64,000 nucleotides of DNA from Timema cristinae (lineage: Eukaryota; Arthropoda; Insecta; Phasmatodea; Timematidae), in contig JBCFYV010000012.1 of the NCBI GenBank assembly GCA_039000515.1, positions 43,154,355 through 43,218,354 on the forward strand, read 5' to 3'. The notes under the pieces were generated by a model, which worked only from the letters and a program-made list of their open reading frames with translations, was not told the origin of the DNA and did no database searches. How positions within the stretch are numbered: the first letter of the stretch is position 1; each line of letters starts with the position of its first letter. Below are positions 45,649 through 57,529 of the stretch, piece after piece. The position numbers and the translations under genes were made by a program.

Positions 45649-47162
45649 CCTCCCGTGTCGCATCAGTGGAGAAGGACGTGGTCATAGAACTATTGGTAAT
45701 GGTAACCCTAAATTCAAGGCCGACGCAGGAGTGTTTTAATTGTTGGGCGCCACCTCGTTGGCGAAAGTGAGCATGAACATTAACGAGGAATTAGTTCATT
45801 CGTCAAATGTAGATGAAGATCAAAACTCCCCCTAGTAAGGCATAGTCGGACAAATAAGGGACCTATCGGTCAGGGATCAACTGCTTGGAAGGCAACGAGG
45901 CTCCCCATTAAGCCTCTAGGCCTTCATAGGTTTACCCTGATCACATCTGCAATACCTGATAATTCCCACTATAGATGAGGGTTATCCCAACCATGAAAAA
46001 TGGGTCTCTAGTGTCACTGTAATTTTTAACAAAAAAATATGGATCATTAAGCAAGGAGGGCTTAAACATAAACAAAATCAGGCTATATAAAAAAATATTC
46101 CTTGTGTCAGGTTTTTCCCCAGCCCTCTCAACTGGCCATCATTAAGAGTTCCATAAACCCATGATATCGGTATCTCTAATCCGAGGTCCTTAGGAAAAAA
46201 AAACTCAACCTTAATCAACGGGCAACCCGACTTTTATTATACCCAGGAAGGAGGGCTACCCAACTTCAAAATCATTGTAAGTATTAATCGGGTAGTTATA
46301 CAACTAATACTAACTTCACATTCTACAACCCCTCCTCCTTAAAAATTAAAATGATGATAACAAGAATATTACAATACTAAAATCTAACAAACAGTATAGC
46401 TTTACTTATTAGGATATATAAACATTGGGAGCTGCGAGTGGTCACTGCAAAAAAAAAATAAAAAAATAAAGTGAACATCTCAACTAAACCTAACGCTACT
46501 CTAAAATAGGACAGTCACTTTCTAAAATAGTGGCATCTAAAGTCCATCTTCAGATACCAGCGTATTTGAGAAAGAATAAAAAGAACACTAATGTAGCACT
46601 AAGTGGTCTCTGCGAGTCCTGCGCGTAACCATACATTCCATGTGTAACCTCAGGAGTGTCCAGTTGGTTGGCCACTTGTGAGTGCCTCCGGTCACTAGTC
46701 CCGAGTAAGCAACCAGTGAAGGAGTACCGTTGATGTGGTCCGTGGTTGACCGTACAAAGTCCGGGAACCAAACTCCCGGCCCCAGACGCCAACTCCAGAT
46801 TCCCTGCCACTAAACTTTGCTCCAAATCCTCCCCATGGAGACAGAGGATCTTCACAGCCCAGGCGTTCAAGTCCAACCCACGCACACTCACGAGCCCGTA
46901 CCTCAGAACACTGACACAACCTCTTCTCATTTTACTCAACCACAGTTCATCGATAAAGTTCTCACGTAGGCCACGGATAGTTCATAGCACTGTTGTATGT
47001 ACCGTAGCGCCAAGTGGCGGAAGTAAGCACCGTTAACGTCCACGCATCACAGGAATTATCCGACTACTATGGGCATGCTATCACAATATAACAATCATTT
47101 ATTTAGCTGGCCATGCTAAATATCGGAAGAGAGGTCCATATGACGGGAAACGTTACAGATGA
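45649..47162. mobile_element. Insertion in the Helitron helicase gene (LTR-like, unclassified)
   Basis: Helitron coding stops near 45648 and resumes with IISSQSHQITTLFSIIISTC near 47160. TATAA occurs at both junctions (45644-45648, 47163-47167) and could be a 5-bp duplication, but it is weak in AT-rich DNA. Inside, TGTTGGGCGCCACCTCGTTG (about 45740) looks like a Gypsy-type LTR start, and a related TAGCGCCAAGTGGCGGAAGT lies near 47005 in the same orientation. The ORFs in 46550-47036 overlap on both strands and show no known domain. Confidence 0.5.
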
Positions 47163-48652
47163 TATAATTTCTTCACAATCTCATCAAATAACAACATTGT
47201 TTTCTATAATTATATCAACATGCATCCCTGCAAAACCAATTTATTTATGGATCAAATACAAAGATATGTGTGACGATATCATGCATCAAAGGCGTATTAG
47301 AAGAGGAAATCCAAATTTACGAGTCAGTGAAGAAATTTACGAGGCGTTAATATCAATTGAGGACATGTGCTTGATGATGTTAAACAAAGTATTATCTCAA
47401 TTAGGCATGGCCGCGCCTAATCGTCCGATGCACGACGCTTTTAATCAAGATTTGCAACGCGATAAACTGTACGATCTCAATGCTTTAAGAGAATAATTTC
47501 GAATAAATCTTCCACTGTTGACCAAACAACAAAAGTATATATTTGATACTCTTATGAAAGTTTAACATGATGGAACTAGAGGGATTTACTTTTTTGGCTT
47601 TCTTTGTGGTACAGGAAAAACATTTTTGATTTCATTGATTTTAGCAACAATTTGCGCACACAATGAAATTGTACTCACACTTGCTTCATCAGGCATTGCA
47701 GCTACATTGTTGGAAGGTGGTCGAAAAACCCAATCAACGCTAAAATTATCGTTGAATATGAAAGCAACGAAACTCATAACTGCAGCATCTCGAAGAACTG
47801 TGCAATGTCAAAGGTTTTGCAGCAATGTAAATTGATGGTGTGGGATGAATGCACGATGGCACATAAAAAGTCTTTGGAGGCATTAGACTGAACCATGCAA
47901 GATCTGCGGGGCAATAAAAACTGATTTGGTGGTGCGATGATTTTGTTAGCAGGAGATTTTCGTCAAACATTGCCAGTGATTCCAAGGTCAATGCCAGCTG
48001 ATGAACTTAATGCATGTTTAAAGTCCTCCGTTTTGTGGAAACACGTAAAGATACTAAATTTAAGCAAGAATATGTGTGTTGAGTTGCAAAATGATCGATC
48101 TGGAGAAATATTTTCAAAACGACTCATTGACATTGGTATTGGCAACTTTGCTTTAGATGTTTTGACTGGCTGCGTTAACTTTCCTGACAATTTTTGTCAG
48201 TTTAATGAATCAAAAACCAATCTCATTCAAAAGATGTTCCCAAACATTGCTCAAAATTACAGAGATCATATTTGGTTGAGTGAATGAGCTATATTGGCTG
48301 CCAAAAACATGGATGTGAATAATTTAAATTTCAAAGTTCAAAATGAAATTGCCGGTGAATTGAGGACATTCAAATAAGTTGATTCCGCTACTAGCCAAGA
48401 TGATGTCGTCAACTATCCACCCGAAATTTGAACTCGCTGGATTTGCCAGGATTGCCGCCTCACAATCTTCAATTAAATGTGGGAACGGTGATCTTAATGT
48501 TGCGAATTATCAACCAACCGCGTCTTTGTAACGGCACACGGCTAGCGGTGAAAAAAATACTGAACAACGTGATCGGAGCAACCATTCTAAAGGTAAAGTA
48601 TAAAGAAGAAGACGTTTTGATACCACGAATCCCAATGATTCCGACTGACATA

Positions 48653-50679
48653 ACTGTAGCGTGCTAAACAGATGATTGGACAGTTACAAGTAAAAAATTA
48701 GTATTTTTTATAATTTACGCAAGAAAGGAACTTTCGTAACATATTTAATTTAATCTACCTCGAAGTTTATTTTCACTGACTTGATGCAACCTACTAATAT
48801 TACGTATCTCCCTACATGCAAACACGTGGTTGGTCAGAAACTATTGTCTTTTGATAATTAATATACTAAAATATCTAAGAAGAGGATTAATATTATTGGA
48901 TTCACGAATAAAATACGTTAACGCATACCCTTTGTTATAGGATGATGTCAGATAGAGCTACGTACGCTGGTCATGCCGTCTACAAGAAAAATATTATAAA
49001 GTAGATATATATCACAAATACTCATTAAAATAATAACGGATCCTAAATACCATAATTAAAACAGATATATTTCAATATAATATGCTTTGATGTGTACTCA
49101 CTCTTCCAAGATGTCGATAGATACCAGTCTCCCACATGTGAAGCACAAATATATTCAGTAATGGCCGGCACACGTGCTATCAATAACCAGGTCTCTGAAG
49201 AGAAGAACTTGATTCGAGGATCGACGCAGTGACCTACATATTAGCGACCCTGGTGGTCAGTCGAGGAAACTTTCCACCTTTCTTCCCCGCTAGTGATTTT
49301 TTCTTCTTATTCTCTCTTTCTCCCCGCCTTCGTTCTTCTTATCCTTCTCTATATCTCCGAATTTATCACTCCGTCTACTTTATACGTTTTGTACCAGATT
49401 GTCAGTATATAAGGGCATTCTTAGAATGTCTCGACACAGACCAATCTACCGCACCAAGAGACGAAGGGGGATACGCTGCACCGACTATAACGAAGAGGAG
49501 ACACAGCCATGAAGTTTGGGTCGTTGGATCCAACACCATAGCTACATCCAAGGAGAATGGGCCGTCAGATCCAGCTCAGCGCTAACAAGGACGTCGCGTC
49601 TAGGGTATTTATCCATCCAGCCATCGTCATCAAGTCCCTAGGACTTAAAAACTAGACAATGTGTAACTGAATTTAATTTAAATATTTTTCTGGAAGCCTA
49701 TTTTGTTTATAAAGATGTCATATGGATTTCTGATTTAATTAATATTTGATTAGCTTCAAGATGGAAGTTTTTATTTCTGTAAACAGTGTGTACTGTTGTA
49801 TGAAGGGCAAGTCTGTTTCTAGTGGCTTATCAAGTCAAGTCCTGGCTACTATTTATGTGTCCTTATGATACTGTATTTTACACTATAAGCCTCTGGCTTA
49901 GAGAAGTTATAATGTTTTAGTTTTTGGACTTATAAAACTTCTACAAGTTCCAATAATCATTTGAGTCAAAGTTAGTCGTGACGTATTGAACGTCATGCGC
50001 ATTAGTTCATTTTATGGATGGTTACCACCAGGTTGTCTATTTTCTTTCCCTTATTATTGTTCTGTTAATTTTGGTTGTGAATTGGTCTAGTAGATACGCT
50101 TCACATGAAATATTATCTTAGGTGCGCAACCCAGGGAAATACACTAAAGTCATAGTGGGGTCCACGCAAATATTACACGTTTTCATTGCCTTTAGTTTGA
50201 CTCCTATTGTTTGTGTTGCTCTTAATATACTTATGATTATGTACTATGGAATGCTCTGGCAGTACCGAAGGGTAATGTGACCAGACATAGTACTTTGTTG
50301 ACACCTGTTTCTTAGCCATCGATTGCTGTTATTAACAACTGATTGTTCAAAATGTTTTATGGATACTATTTAAAAAAGCCCATCTAGCAAAACTGATTTT
50401 AGTTTCATTTATATCTTGTTCAATATTATTCTATCAGTAATTATTTGTTCTCCTTTGTAGAAATACGTCTACCTGTGCCCTGGTGACTGCACTGCCTGGT
50501 AGTCACAGTCTTATTCTCAAGACTTATTGTTTGGATCAAACTTCTTACTAAACCACCTTTATTATTGTAAACCAATATTTTCTTAATTATGTAGTCTTAT
50601 GTTAATAAATCTATATGTTATTAAAGGTAATTCTTTTAATTTAAATTGTGTAACCACAAGGCAAGTAGTGCAATATGGT
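48653..50679 (+). mobile_element. 2.0-kb solo-LTR-like insertion in the Helitron
   Basis: The insert interrupts the helicase reading frame between ...PMIPTDI and PFEYKRLQFQVRL. ACATA lies on both sides (48648-48652, 50680-50684), and removal restores the frame. It has no coding domain but a promoter-like TATATAAGG (near 49417) preceded by a long pyrimidine-rich tract, and several perfect small hairpins downstream (49632-49646, 49886-49900, 49980-49994). A related sequence in inverse orientation lies at 51840-53410. The TG...CA ends typical of LTRs are not evident, so the class is tentative. Confidence 0.6.
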
Positions 50680-51319
50680 ACATACCATTTGAATATAAAC
50701 GACTGCAGTTTCAAGTGAGGCTTGCTTCCGCTATGACCATAAATAAATCCCAGGGGCAGGCATTGAGTATTTGCGGCATTAATCTTTAAAACCCATGTTT
50801 ATCGCATGGCCAATTGTATGTTGGCTGTTCCCGTGTTGGAAAACCATCAGCTTTGTTTGTTTACGCGCCAGGTAATAAAACAAAAAAATATCGTATACCA
50901 TAGAGCATTACAATTAAAATATCATTTAATATAATATTACTAAAGTATTGCAGTGTACGAAATAAAAAACTTAATTTTGTAAGAATTTGTTTATGATTAT
51001 GACATTAAAAATACATAGAAAGGTATATTAACATTATGCAAATTTATTGTTGATATCACGGTAATAATTTGATAGTCAATAAATAAAGTGATCACTCTGA
51101 AATACGTTTATATTCAATTTTTTGATTAAATTACACATTTGTAACTGTAAAGTATCACAAACTTATTTGTTGTGATGACCATTACTGAAAACTAAATATG
51201 TCATCACGACATGTACACTTTATAAGCGACGATATCACCAGAACTTGACGAGAAAAGATTAGTTTGTGGGACTGCCACAGCCCAATAGCTTTTGACAGAA
51301 CTACGTTTGTCGGGTGAGA

Positions 51320-51838
51320 TTTATATATATATATAAAATTAGCATATATATATATGTGTGTGTGTATACTTCTTATTTCCTGCCCATATAATAATTGACG
51401 TGTATAATAAAATATCCTAATTAGAATATTTCTTTTTAACTGTTTAAGGACCCCTGTGTCTTACAAGTTAAATATTTTCATTTTAATTTATTTTATGCCT
51501 CACTTTGAGAAATCTTCAAGTTTCAACCAACTTATTTACCACCGATGTTGGTATTTTAATGAGAGGGCTTACCACACTGATGTGACGTATTTGCCAGATT
51601 GTAACGACTTCGTCGTTCTGGATAATTCATTATGTAAGACAAATAATTATGTTAATATAAATAGATTTATTATAGAAAAACATATATGATATATATATTA
51701 CAATAGTTATAAAAGATTAATGCTGGTTGACAATTGAACGTTTAATATAATAGTTCAGGAAACAAGTGAACATATCGTGGATCCTGGAATAATTTACGTT
51801 AAACACAAGATGTGTTGACATATAGCAGGTCCAAACTA
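51320..51838. other. AT-rich stretch between Helitron end and LTR-like element
   Basis: Short (TA)n and (TG)n runs near 51325-51366. The ORF at 51456-51689 shows no recognised domain. Confidence 0.4.
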
Positions 51839-51839
51839 T

Positions 51840-53410
51840 ATGATTGCCTTGCAGTTACTCGGGTAATATTAAGAATCCAAGGCAGCATGGTCAAAGGAAG
51901 TAGGCTGGAAGAGCCTATTCACCATCAAAACAGCTGGGCAAGCACCAGGCTACTGTCAGTAGGGTCTGAAAGGAAAAACAGTTAAATAATTACCAATTAT
52001 CGATGAAAGTTAACTGTAAATTCTATAAGTTTAGCGTTACTGTTATATATATTTCTTGAACTAGCTTGCTTGATTGGGACTTAAGAAAGTCCTGAAGATA
52101 CATTGTATAATGAATGATATTAGAAAGGTTTGTTAATTACATTAGTAAATGGCTAGCAAACAGGTGTCAACACCAAATAATACTATTGCCAGTCCTTTCC
52201 CCAATAGGTACTGCCAGGTTAATTAATAGTACATTTATACAATAAAACATTTCCTGGGGTACAACATTACTTTAGAACACACTATGTTTTAATACTTAGT
52301 CAATAGGAGCCAACGACGGGCTAAAAGTAAAGGCACTATCTGCGTGGGCCCCATTATGGAGTTCCACGCTTTACCCACCCCAGCTAATAACACACGCAAA
52401 GCGTGCCAACAAGGATGAGTTAACACATTAACCCAACTGGATCCAAGAAAAAGGACTGCTAACCTGGTTGTAGCCATACAAATATTAAACAACTGAACAC
52501 GACGTCCACGGCGTCATGAGAAACAGACTAGTCATGAGGACTAAAAAGAAGTACTGTACTTGTGGAGAAAAGCAACCTTTAAGGCTAGGTCTTTATTATC
52601 TCTGGAGCTCAAGGCTCCTATATTTAAGCTATGTCATAAGGACATAGGGAAATCTTAGTCGCTTGGACTAGTATAGGAAGTCTGAAAGACTCGAGAACAA
52701 ATTAGAGTCACTTTGATTACACCAACTAAGTCATAACGACAAAAAAACAAAATCTAGTCACTTTGACTGAAATAAGAGATCTAGAAAAATAGTCACCTTG
52801 ACTATATAAACTAAGTCAAAAGGACATGACAAATATTATAGTCGCTTCGACTATACAAACTAAGTCTGAAGGACATAACAAATTCTAGTCTGTTAGACTA
52901 GACCCTAAAGTCTGATGGACTTATTAATAACGCCTTGATACTTAAAAGATCGAAGAGGATTTCCCTCGACGACGTGGAGAGCCCCACCATCCAAACTTGA
53001 TGACGAGCTGGTACTTCTGTAGGTGATAGAGCGGCGCTTTCTTTCTTTGATTATATGAAGTGGTGAAATACAATAAGTGAATCTGAGCGGCACTCATTAT
53101 ATACAATTTCTCTGACCAAACAGAAATAAAAGGAATAAAGCGTAAAAGCGTAAACACAGGCAAATGGGAGAGACGGTAACAAGGGGAGAAATGAAAAGAA
53201 AGAGAGGGGGGAGGAAAATACTAAAGTCCCAAGAAACACCGCAAGTGCAGCAGCAATATAGGCTAGTGACTTTACTTCCAAGCCGGTCTCGTCCATTTCA
53301 ACTATTGGATGATACCGCGAGGACGTGTGTGAGATTTACGATGCTGGTGTCTCCACCAAACTAGTAATTTCTTCGAAAGCATGGTGGTTGTATCCGAGCC
53401 CATCCTGTTA
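51840..53410 (-). mobile_element. Inverted relative of the 48653 LTR-like element
   Basis: Read on the minus strand it has the same order: pyrimidine-rich tract (about 53160-53235), TATATAATGAG (near 53097), a hairpin-rich leader (52529-52922), CTGGCAGTACC...TTGACACCTGTTT...TAGCCAT (about 52150-52220, matching plus-strand 50258-50320), and CCTGGTGC near 51945. Ends could not be fixed and no target duplication was seen. Confidence 0.5.
52529..52922. repeat. Array of about a dozen short GTC...GAC hairpins
   Basis: Successive inverted repeats with 3-5 nt loops: TAGTC/GACTA (52529-52543), CTATGTC/GACATAG (52629-52647), TAGTC/GACTA (52656-52670), AGTCT/AGACT (52679-52691), GTC/GAC (52730-52740), AGTC/GACT (52756-52768), ATAGTC/GACTAT (52789-52805), GTC/GAC (52815-52825), TATAGTCG/CGACTATA (52837-52855), GTC/GAC (52864-52874), TCTAGTCT/AGACTAGA (52884-52902), AAGTC/GACTT (52908-52922). 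Loops vary while stems are kept, typical of selection or gene-conversion on structure. Confidence 0.85.
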
Positions 53411-53710
53411 TGGTGAGTAAGTCTTGAAGGATATTATTACTAAATAAATCAGCTTTAATTATCTTCTTTGGATTCCGCTATAGTATTTTTATAAAGATTC
53501 GTCTCGTGAGTGTTATTTTACACACAATTATTTTCTTCTCAGAAGCATGGTGGCTGTATCCGAGCCCATCCAGTCATGGAAAGTAGATTTTGAAGCATAT
53601 TATACCTAAATATATCAACTTTAATTCTTTTCCTTGGATTCCGCTATAATAATTATCATAATTTAGTACTTTTATCGAGGCTCGTGATGTAGATGTCAAT
53701 TTTACATATT
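53375..53710. repeat. Two-copy ~163-bp tandem duplication
   Basis: AGCATGGTGGTTGTATCCGA and GGATTCCGCTATA at about 53379 and 53470 recur as AGCATGGTGGCTGTATCCGA and GGATTCCGCTATA at about 53543 and 53634. Non-coding. Confidence 0.9.
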
Positions 53711-54107
53711 TGATATGCTACACAGATACTCCCAAGTAACAGTTCAACATTTATCTATGCAAGCGAGGCGGTAGTCAGAATCTCAGGCATTACTGCTGTT
53801 CCCTTTTGAACCATTAGTTTTTATCATAAATTACTTGATACTCTTGTTTGGCTATTGAACGCCTTGGCAAGATTACAATGTTGATATTGTGGACAGCATT
53901 GATGCTATAGGTAGTTAAAATTCATTTAATATGGTTGTAGATTTATAAAGGTGTTTGTTTATTTTTCAACATTTCTTATATGTAATGTCTACTTTAGACC
54001 AAATCCCTTCATTATTGAACCTGACTCTGGTTTGAGGTAAATTTATTTTGAAGAATAATAAGAATATTATGACAAATAGAACATGCATTTATGGTAATTA
54101 CTAAATT
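53711..54107. other. Intergenic stretch, nothing recognised
   Basis: No coding or repeat signal recognised. Confidence 0.45.
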
Positions 54108-54683
54108 TTACCCATCACGGCTTCGCCAGCAATAATTGATAAAATCTTTTAATTTTTAACTAAACTGTTTTGTTCACATATCAAACTTTATTTTTTTTCA
54201 AATATCTATGTGTTTTTCTCCGTTAAAGTTGTAAATAATTTTGTCGAATTTTAATTTTAACTTTTAAATATTTTGTAATAAAAGAAATATATATTATTTA
54301 AGTTATCAATTTTTTTTTTTTAATTTTACCTTCATAATTAGTAAGATAAATAAACAAATTAATTTTTTTTGTTTCGAACTACATATTATCTAAAATCACA
54401 TATTTAATATTTATTAGGATGAGACTACGTCACACTAATTACTATCTACTTTAATTACAAAATATTAAATCACAAATTCTTAAATAATATAATTTCAATT
54501 ACATTATAATCATATATTTATTATTATTTAAAATCAAAGGTTGGGAATAGTCCTATATGCTATTCCAGGACATACTCTACCAACGTACAAAGTTTCATTC
54601 GAATCCGTTCAGCAGTTTTGGAGTGATTGAGTAACAAACATCCAAACACACAAACTTTCGCATTTATAATATTAGTAAGATAT
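54108..54683 (+). mobile_element. Interspersed LINE-tail-like repeat (same family as 8667)
   Basis: Starts near CCCATCACGGCTTCGCCAGC and ends ...AGTTTCATTCGAATCCGTTC, AGCAGTTTTGGAGTGATTGA, ACTTTCGCATTTATAATATT then AGTAAGAT. The same terminal block closes the copy at 9463. Confidence 0.65.
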
Positions 54684-55190
54684 ACCCAATATCCCTTTGA
54701 TTAAGGTTTATTTAAGTTATATTATTTTCTAAAGGTGATAATAAAATAATGTTGTTTTGAAAAACCGTGAGGCTATTGTAACAAATATAATTTGTATTTA
54801 TTATAATAATCCACCCAACATTTCCTCGATTAAAATATAATTATATTCCATTATGTTTCAAGAGTGAAGATAAAATGACATTTGTTTAGATGAGCCCTAA
54901 CTTAAGGATATTGTTACAACTAAACCTTTCATTTATTGTAATAATTTACTCAATATTTGTTTGGTAAGACTTAGATTCTATTGTAATTTAATGGTGTAAA
55001 TGACCTGAACTGTTAGTAAGATTCGAAGCTAAAAAACTATTTAAAGTTGATGCCCAAATAATGTTTTTTGAAAAACAGTTTGAAACTGATTATTAGAACT
55101 TTAATTTTATTTTTTATTGTTTACCTGAGATCTCTTCTATTAAAATGTATACTTAAGTTTTATTGTATGTGATTTAAGGGTAGTGATGTA
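54684..55190. repeat. Degenerate tandem repeat, about four ~130-175 bp units
   Basis: ACCCAATATCCCTTTGATTA (54686), ACCCAACATTTCCTCGATTA (54813), ACTCAATATTTGTTTGGTAA (54949) and ACCTGAGATCTCTTCTATTA (55124) open comparable blocks that go on to ATAATG...TTTGAAAAAC-like segments. Old and much diverged. Confidence 0.55.
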
Positions 55191-57159
55191 ATTTAGACAA
55201 TATCGCTTGGAAGGGAAGAGGTCCCCAACAAATTAAAGATTTGCATTTTCGTTTGAAGTAGGGGGTGTCTTACAAACTTAAAGTCCGGTAGTGTGATTTG
55301 CTCTATTTTTAGTCACTTTTGTGATACACCATATTTATTGATTTATCATAATAGGTGACTCTAGGGTGATTGGATGTCATCCTAAGAGCTTAGTTTAGGA
55401 TGCCTTATTTAAGAGCACAATTGATTTCACGTGTAGCCAAGGGACTTAATGTCACGACCTTATTTTACCCTGCCTTTTGAGAGGAATTAAGGTGATATAG
55501 AGTGATTATTGATTTGCATAGCTATTTCATGATTAAATTTAAGAAACCTAATATTTGGAAGAAAAATTGTTAATTTTTTTTGACATTTGATATTGGTCTT
55601 TGGTTTTATGGGATACACACATTCTGTCCTGATTTGTATTGTTTGCCTGATGTTCTTTGTGTTGACGAAAATTTTTAAGATAAACAGTTTTTTTTATTAA
55701 TAATGGAGATTCCTTTGTAAGAGCAGCTGGCATGGCAACTAATCTTGTGAGAGCTGCAAGAGTCGGGGTATTGGAAACCAGGAAATATACAATGGATAGA
55801 TTTGAATGCAACCACCAAACTATTTATTAATTTAGATAGATAAAGATTTACATTTAGTAATTTTAGGTATTTGTCATATAATTAAGACATTCAGAATAAA
55901 CAAAAATATTAAATATATATTCACAAATAAGAATAACTATTTATTGCCATTTTAAATTCCAAAATAAAAATGAATATGTTGAATATAACTTTTCGAATTA
56001 TATCTTAATGCAAACGCTATTTAAAAATATAATACAGTTATTTATTATCAAACTAATTATTTATGTAATACAATAGTTTATCAAGATAATTACTATATTA
56101 TTTTTTAACCGACCACTTAAGAAAAAAAAATTATGTTTCATGTATATTTTATAATTTTTAACTCATTTTAATTTGAATCAATCTATATTAACGAATCTTA
56201 AGGGAAAAACCAGTTTTAATTCATCAATATTCAAACATTTTGATCAAATATTTAACAAGATTTTTAACTTGCTATGACTGTTCCATAAATAGCTAAAGTA
56301 AAATTTACAAATTTTCTTTAAATATTACATTAATAAATGAATGTCACTAATATATCCAAACTAGAACCGCATACAATTTTGGTTTGGAAACTTGCTTAAT
56401 TTGTAGTGGTAGCTTTTTTATTTTAACTTTTCTTACTATTTAAAGTAAGATATAATGAAATAAATTCTTAAATTAAATTCATCTTTAAACAAATATGTTT
56501 GAGTGCAAATTACTATATAGTGCTTATCCTTCACCAATTAATTTTAATAATATTATATGCTTGTACTTTACGAGTAGAAAGCAATATTTTAGGAACATCA
56601 TAGATATTGATGTTAGATTTAAATTTTATTTTTGTTATAATAAAGTTTGATAAAATAGGGAGCTAAATAGTTTAAAGAGCTTCAATTTTGAAAATTTTTA
56701 GCGAATAAGGGTCCACAGCATCCAGATAATAGTTCAATTAAAAATCTGTGTTGGGGCAGTGGCAAATGAAGTATGTGTAAATATATATATTAAATTATAG
56801 ACTGTGAAGAAGAATATTTCTTAGTTGTAGAAAGGGAAGAATAATATTTTATTATTTTATATAAATTGAATCAAAATTGTGTTTAGGTTTGTATCATCGT
56901 TTTAGACTCATTTGTTTCACCCTTAATCTCAAGGAGTGTTGTTATATTACATAAAATCATTAATATATTCATTGGCAATCATCAGTATATTATATAGGTT
57001 TAAAGTTAAGAGATTGAGGAGATTATAACGATTTAAAAACTCTAAGTTAATATCTCAACACTATAATAGGTTTGATAAAGAAATCGGACCACATACAGTT
57101 AAAGTTGGTAGAATTAACTTGTTTAGAATATTGATAACATGATTGTTTATTATCAATAT

Positions 57160-57204
<45 letters not shown>

Positions 57205-57500
57205 TCTTATATATATATATATATGTGTCAATGTATTAGTATGTTCTAGCGTGGATAAAATATTATAATGTAAGGAGGGGCTATCATATTATTGATTTAT
57301 TAAACAACTACATATTTTATGCTTCCCGTATTTACAAAGACAGATATTAACTTGTAGGTCTGAGATTTAAGTGCACAAAAATTAGAAATTTATATATCTT
57401 TGTTTCTCTGTGATCATTTTTATAAAAGAAATTAACATTTTTTATGAAAATTATAAATGATATAGTTTAATTACCTCATTTATATTAGGCTATCATACAA
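55191..57500. other. AT-rich intergenic stretch with a (CT)n microsatellite
   Basis: (CT)n/(TCTC)n run at about 57162-57204. The minus ORF at 55548-55811 has no recognised domain. Nothing else supported. Confidence 0.5.
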
Positions 57501-57529
57501 GCGATGACTTGATTTTTTAAATATGTTTT

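Larger units (their letters stand above)
43120..50880 (+). pseudogene. Helitron Rep/helicase (RepHel) gene, multiply disrupted
   Basis: Rolling-circle transposase: an N-terminal zinc-finger-like region, HUH nuclease and Pif1-type helicase. The first open segment (43120-43450) reads DYSAYQCVAIGSMNSVFPNY and GLCCANGKVKLVPL, the Helitron-like N-terminal domain. The segment to 44270 follows with many shifts. VEWQKRGLPYAHILIWLVEK at 44599-44658 is the HUH block, with Tyr in place of the first His. Upstream of it about 20 codons are missing. Helicase: GTGKTFLISLIL (Walker A, near 47609), MVWDECTMAHKK (Walker B, near 47836), LLAGDFRQTLPVIP (47943). The last motif MTINKSQGQALSICG (near 50730) and SHGQLYVGCSRVGKPSALFV follow the second insertion. 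Several stops and indels remain. Confidence 0.88.
42007..51315 (+). mobile_element. Decayed autonomous Helitron carrying two insertions
   Basis: The 5' end TCAGTATATATATATATG followed by ACTCGAGAACGGCTTGACCA is typical of insect Helitrons, with A just before the TC. The Rep-helicase coding region runs from 43120 to about 50880, interrupted at 45649-47162 and 48653-50679. Near the 3' end GACAGAACTACGTTTGTC (51294-51311) forms the expected subterminal hairpin. The canonical CTAGT/CTRR end is not intact. Without the two insertions the element would be about 5.8 kb. Confidence 0.8.

Noticed and set aside
46550..47036. Overlapping ORFs of 129, 96 and 74 codons on both strands
   Set aside because: No domain, no splice context, inside an insertion in a Helitron; GC-richer composition alone explains the open frames.
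49229..49585. 118-codon ORF in the LTR-like insertion
   Set aside because: It spans the pyrimidine-rich promoter-like tract and has no recognisable domain; more likely non-coding.
52942..53296. Overlapping minus ORFs (hydrophobic, 81 and 73 codons)
   Set aside because: They lie in the pyrimidine tract of the inverted LTR-like element; hydrophobicity comes from the TTC/CTC bias.
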